In this document: one piece after another, positions 53,691-63,167 of the stretch | How positions within the stretch are numbered: position 1 is the first letter of the stretch | How the letters are laid out: the number at the start of each line of letters is the position of its first letter | Origin: Streptomyces hygroscopicus | GTDB taxonomy: Bacteria > Actinomycetota > Actinomycetes > Streptomycetales > Streptomycetaceae | Reading direction: 5' to 3' | Assembly: GCF_026168105.1 (NCBI RefSeq) | Contig: NZ_LBMW01000006.1 | Location: forward strand, 207,286-271,285 | DNA: 64,000 nt | Program-made: the position numbers and the translations under genes | Notes under the pieces: model-generated | What the model was told of the DNA's origin: nothing | Databases searched by the model: none | Seen by the model: the letters and a program-made list of their open reading frames with translations, nothing else

Positions 53691-54670
53691 CGGAGGGTCG
53701 CTTTCTGTGCGGCGGAGGCTTCGGCGGAGTGCGGTGCGCCGGAGGGTTCGGTCGTGAGGGCGAAGAACACGTCGTCGAGGTCCGGGGTGTGCACGGTCAG
53801 GCGCTCCGCCTCGATCGACTCGACCTCGAGCCAGTCGAGGAGAGCCTTCAGCTCCCGGGTGCTGCCGTCGCTGGGGATCTGCAGCGTGAGCGCCTCGTCG
53901 TCGTGGGTCATGCCGGTGAGCGCGCGGGTGGCGCGTTCGTAGGCGGCCGGGTCCTCGAAGCGCAGGCGCACATGGCCGCCGGGCACGAGCCGCTTGAGCT
54001 CGTCGGCGGTGCCCTCCGCGACGAGCCGCCCCTCGTTGAGGACGCCGATGCGGTCGGCGAGCTGGTCGGCCTCCTCCAGGTACTGGGTGGAGAGAAAGAC
54101 GGTGACCCCGTCGGCGACCAGCTCGCGCACGATCTGCCACATCGCGTGGCGGCTGCGCGGATCCAGGCCCGTCGTCGGCTCGTCGAGGAAGATGATGCGG
54201 GGCTCGCCGACCAGGGTCATGGCGAGGTCGAGGCGCCGCCGCATACCGCCGGAGTAGGCCGAGGGGAGCTTCGAGGCCGCGTCGGTGAGGCCGAACCGTT
54301 CGAGCAGCTCGGTGGTGCGGCGGCGCCCCTCCCGCTTGCCGAGGTGGTGGAGGTCGGCCATGAGGAGCAGGTTCTCCTCACCGGTGAGCTTCCCGTCGAC
54401 GGCCGCGAACTGTCCCGTGACACCGATCTGCGCGCGCACGGCGCGGGGATCGCGGACGGGGTCGTGCCCGCCGACCCTGATGTCTCCGGTGTCGGCGGCG
54501 GAGAGCGTCGACAGGATCTGCACGGTGGTGGTCTTTCCGGCGCCGTTGGGGCCGAGGAGCGCGTAGACGGTGCCCTCGGCGACGGCCAGGTCGAGCCCGT
54601 CGAGGACGACGTGGGCGCCGTATGCCTTCCGCAGCCCGCTCGCTGTGATCGCGTGTCGTGTCGTGGTCAT
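53687..54670 (-). CDS. ABC transporter ATPase (DrrA-like)
   Basis: The 327-residue ATPase has Walker A GPNGAGKTT, signature YSGGMRRRLDLA, Walker B RIIFLDEPTTGLD, and the DrrA-type C-terminal extension (about 235-327). The ATG at 54670 opens at TTTRHAITASGLRKAYG; longer in-frame starts are less likely. Forms an operon with the permease. The 155 bp upstream show no gene. Confidence 0.92.
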   Translation of the reverse strand: MTTTRHAITASGLRKAYGAHVVLDGLDLAVAEGTVYALLGPNGAGKTTTVQILSTLSAADTGDIRVGGHDPVRDPRAVRAQIGVTGQFAAVDGKLTGEENLLLMADLHHLGKREGRRRTTELLERFGLTDAASKLPSAYSGGMRRRLDLAMTLVGEPRIIFLDEPTTGLDPRSRHAMWQIVRELVADGVTVFLSTQYLEEADQLADRIGVLNEGRLVAEGTADELKRLVPGGHVRLRFEDPAAYERATRALTGMTHDDEALTLQIPSDGSTRELKALLDWLEVESIEAERLTVHTPDLDDVFFALTTEPSGAPHSAEASAAQKATLR

Positions 54671-54858
54671 GGGGAGAGCGTGCGGGCGGGCGCCTTCTGC
54701 GCGGTTTCGCCTCGGTTTCACGGGGGTGGTGAGCATGCCGACGAGAAGAAACCGGCTGGTCGAAGGCGCGTGCAGATCCGAAAAGCGCGAGGCGGACCGG
54801 TGGCCGCCGCTGGCACCATGCCCCGCATGGACCTTCAGCCGCCGCCCCGCTCACCGAC

Positions 54859-55173
54859 TTGCTGGACGATCTGGCCGATGCCGACGACCGCCATGAGCAA
54901 CTTGCCGTCGCGGACCAGGTGCTGGCCTCGGCGGCCGCCCTGCTGATGGGCCACCGGCGCGCCTGGCGGGGCGGCGGCAAGTGGCTCCCGCGTCGTCCGA
55001 CGGCCGCCGACCCGGTTCTGGGCCGCGCCCTCCTCGACGCCCGCCTTTCCGTCGCCGAGGACGCGGACCCGGCCCCGCTGTGCGCCGCGGCGTACGAGGT
55101 CCTCGACCTCCTGGGCGGTCCCCTCGGGGAGGGGTACTGCCGTGTCTGGAGGGGCGCGCGGAAAGGGGCATGA
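54859..55173 (+). CDS. Hypothetical protein, possible frameshift at start
   Basis: The 104-residue frame (TTG start) encodes LDDLADADDRHEQLAVADQV, then AAALLMGHRRAWRGGGKWLP, with strong codon bias and no recognised domain. In-frame coding bias continues upstream to 54841 (AAPLTD) without ATG or GTG. In a different frame an ATG at 54827 (MDLQPP) looks like the true start; one base is missing in a C-rich run (54839-54850) to join them. Either the start is TTG or there is an indel. Confidence 0.55.
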   Translation: MLDDLADADDRHEQLAVADQVLASAAALLMGHRRAWRGGGKWLPRRPTAADPVLGRALLDARLSVAEDADPAPLCAAAYEVLDLLGGPLGEGYCRVWRGARKGA

Positions 55174-55260
55174 CGAGGGCACGCCGGGCATTGACGGCAG
55201 TGAGCTGCTTGAACCACACGGAAATAGGCGGCCTGCCGGTAATGGTCCGGTGCCAGGTCG

Positions 55261-55842
55261 TCAGGTCTGCTTCTCTCCAAGGGCTTTGCGCAACCAGTCC
55301 AGAGACCCGGTCGCCAGCACGGCATCGGCGAGTTCGCCGGCCGACTTCGTGATGAGTCGGCCGCGGCTGTTGTCGATCCACCGCTGTGCGTTCTCGTAGC
55401 CCTGGGCCTTGTACTCGATGCCCTGGATCATGCATTCCAGTTTGTCGGCGTCCCGCGCACAGATCGCCTCGGCGGATTCCTTCGCCTCGTACTCGGCGAC
55501 GAGTTCCCGCAGGGCCGAGGCCAGGATCTCGGGCATACCGGCGACCTGGTCGGCGGTGACCGCTTGAGGGTCCGCCTGCTGGGCGTACTTCTTGCCCAGG
55601 TGGTTCACGTCACCGGTTCGGGTCTCCTGCGAGTCGTGCCACACCGCGAGATATGCGGCCCGTGCGGGATCGGCGCCTTCGAGCTTCGCAATGATCGTCG
55701 CAAGGAGAGCGGTGCGCCAGGAGTGCTCCGCCACCGACTCCGGGTCGCGTACGCCGGCCATCCACCAGCCGGTTCGCCTGGTCTGCTTCAGCGTCCCCGC
55801 CTCGTACAGGAAGCGCGCCACCGCGGACAGGTCTTCAGCCAC
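55261..55842 (-). CDS. HD-domain hydrolase (YfbR-like)
   Basis: The 193-residue protein has the metal ligands H in PESVAEHSWRTALLA, HD in VWHDSQETRTGD and a downstream Asp in CARDADKLECMIQG, the layout of YfbR-type 5'-deoxynucleotidases. The GTG at 55842 has GAGAGGAG at 7 bp. It lies 13 bp after a truncated gene tail on the same strand, so its original upstream operon partner seems lost. Confidence 0.83.
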   Translation of the reverse strand: MAEDLSAVARFLYEAGTLKQTRRTGWWMAGVRDPESVAEHSWRTALLATIIAKLEGADPARAAYLAVWHDSQETRTGDVNHLGKKYAQQADPQAVTADQVAGMPEILASALRELVAEYEAKESAEAICARDADKLECMIQGIEYKAQGYENAQRWIDNSRGRLITKSAGELADAVLATGSLDWLRKALGEKQT

Positions 55843-56118
55843 CGTCGGACTCCTCTCACGCCTCGGCGAGGCGGATCGCGTACGGGATGCTCTCCAGCTC
55901 GTCCTCGGCCCAGCTCGTCCTCGGCCACGCGTCCGCCGCCATCACGCCGCGGATCTACGCCCACGTGTGGCCGGGCAAAGCCGCGGATCCACGCCCACCT
56001 GTGGCCGGGCAAAGAAGACCGCACCCGGACCGCCAGGGACGCCGTTCTCGGCGGCCCGCGGACCGGGTGCGGACAAGTAGACCAAGCGACCGAAGAAATC
56101 GCAGGTCAAGCAGCATGA
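55843..56118 (+). pseudogene. Tyrosine-recombinase remnant fused to a gene fragment
   Basis: The plus strand encodes LVLGHASAAITPRIYAHVWP, then in another frame WPGKEDRTRTARDAVLGG, the C-terminal end of a phage-type integrase (catalytic GH-x-H/Y box). A 33-bp unit is present twice (55948-55980, 55982-56014; period 34), which shifts the frame. At the left, minus strand 55856-55909 ends another protein (AEDELESIPYAIRLAEA then stop). The junction is an exact 16-bp tandem repeat (55894-55925). Clearly non-functional. Confidence 0.75.
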
Positions 56119-56125
56119 TCGAAGA

Positions 56126-56521
56126 TCAGGCCTTCTTGGTCTCCCAGAAGATCTTGTCGATCTGGGCGATGTAGTCCAGCGCCTTCTGGCCCGTCGCCGG
56201 GTCCGTCGACGCCTTGGCGGCCGAAAGGGCCTTCAGGGTGTCATTGACCAACTGGTGCAGCTCCGGGTACTTCTCGAAGTGCGGGGCCTTGAAGTAGTCG
56301 CTCCACAGCACCGAGACGTGGTGCTTGGCGAGCTCGGCGCGCTGCTCCTTGATGACGGTGGCGCGAGCCTGGAAGTGCGGGTCGTCATTGGCGGCCATCT
56401 TCTCCTGCACGGCCTTCACCGACTCCGCCTCGATGCGGGCCTGGGCCGGGTCGTAGACGCCACAGGGCAGGTCGCAGTGGGCGCTGACCTTGACCTTGGG
56501 GGCAAACAGGCGGGAGAGCAT
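56126..56521 (-). CDS. sodN: Nickel superoxide dismutase
   Basis: The 131-residue precursor has a 14-residue propeptide (MLSRLFAPKVKVSA), then the nickel hook HCDLPCGVYDPAQARIEAE: after cleavage His1, Cys2 and Cys6 coordinate Ni. The mature four-helix subunit forms a hexamer that dismutates superoxide. It is divergent from its maturation protease sodX. Expression in Streptomyces depends on nickel. Confidence 0.97.
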   Translation of the reverse strand: MLSRLFAPKVKVSAHCDLPCGVYDPAQARIEAESVKAVQEKMAANDDPHFQARATVIKEQRAELAKHHVSVLWSDYFKAPHFEKYPELHQLVNDTLKALSAAKASTDPATGQKALDYIAQIDKIFWETKKA

Positions 56522-56666
56522 GAAGCTGTCCTTCCTCGTGATCGTCTTCTCAGGTGGGACATTACTCCGTGGGGGAGGGGTTTTCGCGAGTGCCCCCATG
56601 GGCTTACGTCAAAAGTCCGGGGTGAGACTGGGACTGGTGGAGGATCGGACCGGGGAGGTGCCGGTG

Positions 56667-57101
56667 ATGCCGGAGCTGTCGCAGGAGACCGAGCGCACGA
56701 AGGCCTTGCTGCCGTTCGGGGCAGCGGAGGTGACGGGGCCGTCCATGGTGCCCACGCTGCACCACGGGGACCGGCTGCTCGTCCAGTACGGGGCGCGCGT
56801 TCGGCCGGGCGACGTCATCGTCCTGCGGCACCCCTTCCAGCAGGACCTGCTGGTCGTCAAGCGTGCCGTGGAGCTGCGCGAGGGCGGCTGGTGGGTGCTC
56901 GGTGACAATCCGTACGCGGGCGGGGACAGCACCGACTACGGCACCGTCCCCGACGAGCTCGTCCTCGGGAAGGTGTGGCTGCGCTACCGGCCGCTCAAGG
57001 AGGGTCAGCGCTCGCCCTTCGCGCTGGTGCGCTGGGCGCTGGCCGCCGCCCGTCCCGTGCTCACCGACCGGTCCGCCTCGAGGCGCTTGCGGGCACGGTA
57101 G
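56667..57101 (+). CDS. sodX: NiSOD maturation peptidase SodX
   Basis: The 144-residue S26 signal-peptidase-like protein has the nucleophile Ser in VTGPSMVPTL (about residue 26) and the general-base Lys in LLVVKRAVEL (about 70), then GDNPYAGGDSTDYG. It lacks a clear membrane anchor, fitting a cytosolic processing role on pro-SodN. GGGGAGGTG precedes the ATG at 56667. Its last 97 bp overlap a convergent gene. Confidence 0.92.
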   Translation: MPELSQETERTKALLPFGAAEVTGPSMVPTLHHGDRLLVQYGARVRPGDVIVLRHPFQQDLLVVKRAVELREGGWWVLGDNPYAGGDSTDYGTVPDELVLGKVWLRYRPLKEGQRSPFALVRWALAAARPVLTDRSASRRLRAR

Positions 57102-57634
57102 GCGGCCACGTTCGCGCGCGTGGCGCAGCGGTCCGAGCAGTAGCGCCGGGAGCGGTTCGTCGAGGTGTCGAGATAGGCGTTGCGGCAGGGCGCCGCCTCG
57201 CACAGGCCGAGGCGGTCCACGCCGTATTCCGTGAGGTGGAAGGCGAGCCCCATCGCGGCGATCGCCGCGTAGCCCGCGGTCGCGTTCGACGGATGATCCG
57301 CGAGGTGCATGTGCCACAGCGGGCGGCCGTCATCGTCCCGGTGGTCGTGCCCGGAGATCTGCGGGCTCACCGGAAACTCCAGGAGCAGGGAGTTCAGCAG
57401 GTCCACCGCGAGCGTCTCGTCGTCCGTGTCCGCCGCCTCGAAGACCGAGCGCAGCCGGGCCCGGACCGAGCGGAACCGCGTCACGTCGGCGTCGGTGGCG
57501 CGCCGCGCCGCCGACTGGTTGCCCCCGAAGAGGTCGCGGACGGCCTCCACCGAGGTGAGCGAGTCCTTGCCCCGGGCCGGTTCCTCGCTGTTCACGAGAC
57601 GTACGGCGTAATCCGAGTAATAGGCCAGTTCCAC
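57005..57634 (-). CDS. CGNR zinc-finger (ABATE) putative regulator
   Basis: The 209-residue protein has an N-terminal ABATE-type ligand-binding region (ELAYYSDYAVRLVNSEEPAR) and a C-terminal CGNR zinc finger with ligands in LCEAAPCRNAYLD and RRYCSDRCATRANVAAYRAR. Such proteins are thought to bind DNA in stress regulation. It overlaps the 3' end of sodX by 97 bp on the other strand, so transcripts would be antisense to each other. Confidence 0.87.
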   Translation of the reverse strand: MELAYYSDYAVRLVNSEEPARGKDSLTSVEAVRDLFGGNQSAARRATDADVTRFRSVRARLRSVFEAADTDDETLAVDLLNSLLLEFPVSPQISGHDHRDDDGRPLWHMHLADHPSNATAGYAAIAAMGLAFHLTEYGVDRLGLCEAAPCRNAYLDTSTNRSRRYCSDRCATRANVAAYRARKRLEADRSVSTGRAAASAQRTSAKGER

Positions 57635-57735
57635 TTGTAGTCCTTACGGGGGCGCTCTATCGTCGGGGTGCGGTTACGTAACAGATGACTGTGCTTACAG
57701 GGTATTACGCGGTGCAGTGAAGAAGGGGGCTTTGA

Positions 57736-58506
57736 ATGACCACCACGACCGGATCCGCGGCGGGCACCGACTGGAGGGCCTGGCAGGAGAGCTGGGACCG
57801 GCAGCAGGAGTGGTACATGCCGGACCGCGAGGACCGCTTCCGGATCATGCTCGACATGGTCGAGGCTCTCGTCGGGCCCGAACCGCGCGTGCTCGACCTC
57901 GCCTGTGGCACCGGCACCATCACGGCCCGGCTCCTCACCCGCCTGCCCAAGGCCACCTGCACCGGCGTCGACCTCGACCCCGCGCTGCTCACCATCGCCC
58001 GGGGCACCTTCCAGGCCGACGACCGCGTCTCGTTCGTCACCGCAGACCTGAAGGATCCCGACTGGTTCACGCGGCTGCCGTACGAGTCCTACGACGCCGT
58101 CCTGACGGCCACGGCCCTGCACTGGCTGCACAGCGAACCCCTCGCGGCCCTCTACGGTCGGGTCGCGGAACTCGTCCGCGACGGCGGTGTCTTCATGAAC
58201 GCGGACCACATGATCGACGAGTCCACGCCCCGGATCAACGCGGCCGAGCGCGCCCGGCGTCACGCCCGTATGGATCAGGCCAGGGCCAACGGCGCCGTCG
58301 ACTGGGCCGAGTGGTGGCAGCTCGCCGCCCAGGACCCGGTCCTCGCCGAGCCGACGGCGCGCCGCTTCGAGATCTACGGCGAGCACGCCGACGGCGACAT
58401 GCCCTCCGCCCAGTGGCACGCGCGTGTGCTGCGCGAGAAGGGCTTTGCCGAGGCCCGCCCGGTGTGGTGTTCACCCTCGGACACACTGCTGCTCGCGCTC
58501 AAGTAG
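57736..58506 (+). CDS. Class I SAM-dependent methyltransferase
   Basis: The 256-residue methyltransferase has motif I VLDLACGTGTITARLL (about residue 52), the acidic end of strand 2 TGVDLDPALL and motif II DAVLTATALHWL. The N-terminal WESWDRQQEWY-like helix is typical of type-11 small-molecule methyltransferases. Substrate unknown. Its N-terminus follows no strong ribosome site. Confidence 0.87.
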   Translation: MTTTTGSAAGTDWRAWQESWDRQQEWYMPDREDRFRIMLDMVEALVGPEPRVLDLACGTGTITARLLTRLPKATCTGVDLDPALLTIARGTFQADDRVSFVTADLKDPDWFTRLPYESYDAVLTATALHWLHSEPLAALYGRVAELVRDGGVFMNADHMIDESTPRINAAERARRHARMDQARANGAVDWAEWWQLAAQDPVLAEPTARRFEIYGEHADGDMPSAQWHARVLREKGFAEARPVWCSPSDTLLLALK

Positions 58507-58530
58507 CACCGCGGGCGGCGACGGAAGCGG

Positions 58531-58564
58531 CGTGGGCCCCATGTCCGAGGACATGGGGCCCACG
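58531..58564 (+). terminator. Terminator after the methyltransferase
   Basis: CGTGGGCCCCATGTCC and GGACATGGGGCCCACG form a perfect 16-bp stem with a tiny loop, between convergent genes. Confidence 0.88.
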
Positions 58565-58600
58565 CTCTGCTGCCCGAGGCAATACAGAACCACAGAACGG

Positions 58601-58647
58601 CAGAGCTACAGTTCTGCAGAGCTACAGTTCTGCAGAACTACAGAACC
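58601..58647 (-). repeat. 16-bp tandem repeat at the importer ATPase stop codon
   Basis: CAGAGCTACAGTTCTG occurs at 58601-58616 and 58617-58632 in perfect tandem, followed by a variant CAGAACTACAGAACCT that contains the ATPase stop codon. CAGTTCTGCAGA-type units can fold as small hairpins. Confidence 0.85.
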
Positions 58648-59432
58648 TTTGACAGAAACGACTTGGTGCGCTCGTGCTGGGGGTTCGTCAGCACCTCGCG
58701 CGGATGGCCGGACTCGACCACCACACCGCCGTCCATGAAGACGAGCGAGTCGCCCACCTCACGGGCGAAGCCCATCTCGTGGGTGACGACGACCATCGTC
58801 ATGCCGGACTCGGCAAGGTCGCGCATGACGTCGAGGACGTCGCCGACCAGTTCCGGGTCGAGGGCCGAGGTCGGCTCGTCGAACAGCATCAGCTTCGGAT
58901 CCATCGCGAGAGCGCGGGCGATGGCGACGCGCTGCTGCTGGCCGCCGGAGAGCTGCGAGGGGTAGCTGCCCGCCTTGTCGGCCAGGCCCACGCGCTCCAG
59001 GAGCTGTATCGCCCGCTCCTTGGACTGCGCCCTGCTCGCCCCCTTCACCTGGACCGGCGCCTCCATGACGTTCTCGACGGCCGTCATGTGCGGGAACAGG
59101 TTGAAGCGCTGGAAGACCATGCCGATGTCACGGCGCTTCAGGGCGACTTCGCGGTCGCGCAGCTCGTAGAGCTTGTCGCCGTGCTGCCGGTAGCCGACCA
59201 GCTCGCCGTCGACGTAGAGCCGCCCGGCGTTGATCTTCTCGAGGTGGTTGATGCACCGCAGGAAGGTCGACTTGCCGGAGCCGGAGGGACCGATGAGGCA
59301 GAACACCTCGCCGGCCTTCACCTCCAGGTCGATGCCCTTGAGCACCTGGACCGGGCCGAAGGACTTGTGGACGCCCTCCGCCTTCACCATGAGCGTGCCG
59401 GAGCCATTGTCCTTGACGGTCTTCTCGGTCAT
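58638..59432 (-). CDS. Polar amino-acid ABC transporter ATPase
   Basis: The 264-residue ATPase has Walker [21 protein letters not shown]-loop [13 protein letters not shown], signature [16 protein letters not shown], Walker [15 protein letters not shown] and the H-loop [10 protein letters not shown]: a classic GlnQ/HisP type. The ATG at 59432 overlaps the permease stop by 4 bp. Imports glutamine, glutamate or a similar amino acid; exact substrate uncertain. Confidence 0.94.
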   Translation of the reverse strand: MTEKTVKDNGSGTLMVKAEGVHKSFGPVQVLKGIDLEVKAGEVFCLIGPSGSGKSTFLRCINHLEKINAGRLYVDGELVGYRQHGDKLYELRDREVALKRRDIGMVFQRFNLFPHMTAVENVMEAPVQVKGASRAQSKERAIQLLERVGLADKAGSYPSQLSGGQQQRVAIARALAMDPKLMLFDEPTSALDPELVGDVLDVMRDLAESGMTMVVVTHEMGFAREVGDSLVFMDGGVVVESGHPREVLTNPQHERTKSFLSKVL

Positions 59433-60367
59433 GCCGTGACCCCCTTCCGGCCCGACAGGGAGAGCACGTTCGCCCTGACCTTCTGCCACGGGGTGGGCGG
59501 CAGCTGGCGGCTGGAGCCCCGGGCGTAGTAGCGCTCGAGGTAGAACTGACCGACGCTGAAGACCGAGGTCAGCAGCAGGTACCAGGCGGCGGCGAGGAAG
59601 AGCATCTCCGCCGGGGCACCGGAGGTCTGGCCGATGTCCTGGGCGACGCGGAACAGTTCCGAGTACTGGACGACGGAGACCAGCGAGGTCGTCTTCAGCA
59701 TGTTGATGACCTCGTTGCCCGTCGGCGGCACGATCACGCGCATCGCCTGCGGGATGATGATCCGGCGCAGGGTCTTGCCGTGGCTCATGCCCAGCGCGTG
59801 GGCTGCCTCGGTCTGGCCCTCGTCGACCGAGAGCAGACCGGCGCGGCAGATCTCGGCCATGTACGCGGCCTCGTTCAGGCCGAGGCCCAGCAGCGCCGTG
59901 AGCAGCGGCGTCATGAAGCTGGACCAGTAGTCCTTGTAGATCGGACCCAGGTCGATGTACGTGAAGACCAGGCCGAGGTTGAACCAGACCACCAGCTGCA
60001 CGAGGACCGGGGTGCCGCGGAAGAACCAGATGTAGAACCACGCGATGGACGAGGTCACCGGGTTCTTCGACAGGCGCATCACCGCGAGCAGGATGCCGCC
60101 GACGACACCGATCAGCATCGACAGCACCGTCAGCATGAGGGTCTTGCCGACGCCCTGGAGGACGCGGTCGTCGAAGAAGTAGTCGGGGATCGCGCCCCAG
60201 TTGATCTTGCCTTGGGAGAACGCGTAGACGATCGCGACCAGGAGGGCGATCGCGACGACTGCCGAGACCCACCGCCCGTAGTGCCGGACCGGGATGGCCC
60301 TGATGGCCTCCGGTCCGGCCGGGGGCACATCCGCCGGGCCTGCCGTCTTGTCGATGTCAACAGTCAC
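59429..60367 (-). CDS. Polar amino-acid ABC transporter permease
   Basis: The 312-residue HisMQ-type permease has five or more transmembrane helices and the family motif [21 protein letters not shown] (EAA loop, about residue 200). [14 protein letters not shown] is also typical. Only one permease gene is present, so it probably acts as a homodimer. The GTG at 60367 lies 32 bp after the binding-protein stop. Confidence 0.94.
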   Translation of the reverse strand: MTVDIDKTAGPADVPPAGPEAIRAIPVRHYGRWVSAVVAIALLVAIVYAFSQGKINWGAIPDYFFDDRVLQGVGKTLMLTVLSMLIGVVGGILLAVMRLSKNPVTSSIAWFYIWFFRGTPVLVQLVVWFNLGLVFTYIDLGPIYKDYWSSFMTPLLTALLGLGLNEAAYMAEICRAGLLSVDEGQTEAAHALGMSHGKTLRRIIIPQAMRVIVPPTGNEVINMLKTTSLVSVVQYSELFRVAQDIGQTSGAPAEMLFLAAAWYLLLTSVFSVGQFYLERYYARGSSRQLPPTPWQKVRANVLSLSGRKGVTA

Positions 60368-60399
60368 AGCTGGTGCCTTTCAGTGCCCGCAGCCCGCGG

Positions 60400-61353
60400 T
60401 CACTTGCCGCCGTTGATGGAGGCGGCCGTCACGGCGCCGGCATCGACGCCCCACTTCTTCACGATCTTGTCGTACTCGCCGCTCTTGATGATCGCGTTGA
60501 GAGCGGCCTGAAGGGCGTCCCGCAGCTGCGTGTTGGACTTGGCGACCGCGATGCCGTACGGGGCCGCCTGGACCTGCTCGCCGACGAGCTGGAAGTCCTT
60601 GCCGCCGCCCGAGGTCTTCACCGCGTACGCGGCGACCGGGAAGTCGGACGAACCGGCGTCGGCACCGCCCGCCCGCAGACGGGTCTGGGCCTGCTGGTCG
60701 TTGTCGAAGGACTCCATCGAGATCGTCTTGCCGCCCGTGCACTTCTTCGACTCGGACTTGGCGAGGTCCTCGGAGACGGTGCCGCGCTGCACCACGATCT
60801 TCTTGCCGCACAGGTCCGACCAGGTCTTGATGCCCTGGTCCTTGCCCTTCGGGGTGTAGATCGAGACACCGGCGGTGAAGTAGTCGACGAAGTCGACGCC
60901 CTCGCCGACCTTCTTGCCGGTGGTCGAGTCGATGCCCTGCTGGCGGTCCTTGGTGTCGGTCATGGCGGACATCGCGATGTCGTACCGCTTGGAACGCAGA
61001 CCGGTGATCAGGGTGTCGAAGGTGCCGTTCTGGAAGTCGAACTTCACCCCGAGCTCCTTGCCCAGGGCGGCCGCGATGTCCGGGTCGACACCGACCGTCG
61101 CGCCCGAGCCGTCCTTGAATTCGACCGGCGCGTAGGCGATGTCCGAACCGACCTTGATGACGCCGGCCTGGCGGATGGACGCCGGCAGCTTGTCCGCCAG
61201 CGGGGCGGCTGCGGCGCTGCCGGAGCCGTTGCTGTTGTTCTTCGTCTGGTCACCACAGCCGGTGAGCAGCAGGGTGCCCGCGACCGCGACGGCGCCGACC
61301 GCGGCTATCCGGGAGCGCATGGCGGTCGTGCGACGGGTGGAGCGTGCGGTCAT
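60400..61353 (-). CDS. Amino-acid ABC transporter substrate-binding lipoprotein
   Basis: The 317-residue family 3 binding protein has a signal peptide with lipobox LLLTGC (Cys33), a Gly/Ser/Asn linker, and the fold of glutamine/glutamate binders (IKVGSDIAYAPVEFKDGSG, GVDPDIAAALGKELG, KYDIAMSAMTDTKDR-like). GGAGGA precedes the ATG at 61353. First gene of the three-gene importer operon. Confidence 0.93.
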   Translation of the reverse strand: MTARSTRRTTAMRSRIAAVGAVAVAGTLLLTGCGDQTKNNSNGSGSAAAAPLADKLPASIRQAGVIKVGSDIAYAPVEFKDGSGATVGVDPDIAAALGKELGVKFDFQNGTFDTLITGLRSKRYDIAMSAMTDTKDRQQGIDSTTGKKVGEGVDFVDYFTAGVSIYTPKGKDQGIKTWSDLCGKKIVVQRGTVSEDLAKSESKKCTGGKTISMESFDNDQQAQTRLRAGGADAGSSDFPVAAYAVKTSGGGKDFQLVGEQVQAAPYGIAVAKSNTQLRDALQAALNAIIKSGEYDKIVKKWGVDAGAVTAASINGGK

Positions 61354-61900
61354 GATGGGTTCCTCCGGCGAATGAGTTGTGCCGATGGGTCGACGAGAAC
61401 ACACACCATCGGGTGTGGCGGCCTCGTGTGATTGAGGCATCTTGCCATTCGGACTCAGGCATTCAGGGGACTTGCTATGTCAAAATCGGATAACGGGTAA
61501 CCCCCGAACCGCTCCGAACCGCCTCGGATGGCCGATCAAGGCCGGACCTTGTGCGGGAAGCATTCCTTCCGACCGGAAGATCTTCGGTGCACCTCACGAT
61601 GTGGTTGATCGCACTGTGGTCCGCGTGACCGGGAGAGGGCCTCTTGGGGACTTGTCCCCATTTTCGACCATGAGTCATCTCACCGGCGTGTGACCTTCGT
61701 GTTATGGACTCGTCCCGGACACCATCCGTCCGGTAAGAAGGTTCCTTAACCCCTCATCCGGGGCTCAGGGCGCGTGTGCGGCGCGCCCGTCGCGTATGTG
61801 CCCGTACGCATCAGTTCATCAGGGCCATGCGCGGTGCCCGCCCACCCCTCAACCAGGAGTGGTCACCCTCAACCTATGAATACCTAAGGGGTACAACACA
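61354..61900. other. 547-bp divergent intergenic region
   Basis: No gene seen. It should carry promoters for the importer (minus) and malic enzyme (plus). A TTGACA-like element on the minus strand (61478-61483) has no convincing -10 partner; the plus strand shows TATGAA near 61875 and AAGGGG ribosome site at 61886. Confidence 0.6.
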
Positions 61901-63124
<1,224 letters not shown>

Positions 63125-63130
63125 CTCCTC

Positions 63131-63163
63131 CGGGCGGGCGGGGTTTCGTTTCGCGCCCGCCCG
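63131..63163 (+). terminator. Hairpin after malic enzyme
   Basis: CGGGCGGGCG (63131-63140) pairs with CGCCCGCCCG (63154-63163), 6 bp after the stop codon. Confidence 0.75.
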
Positions 63164-63167
63164 CGTG

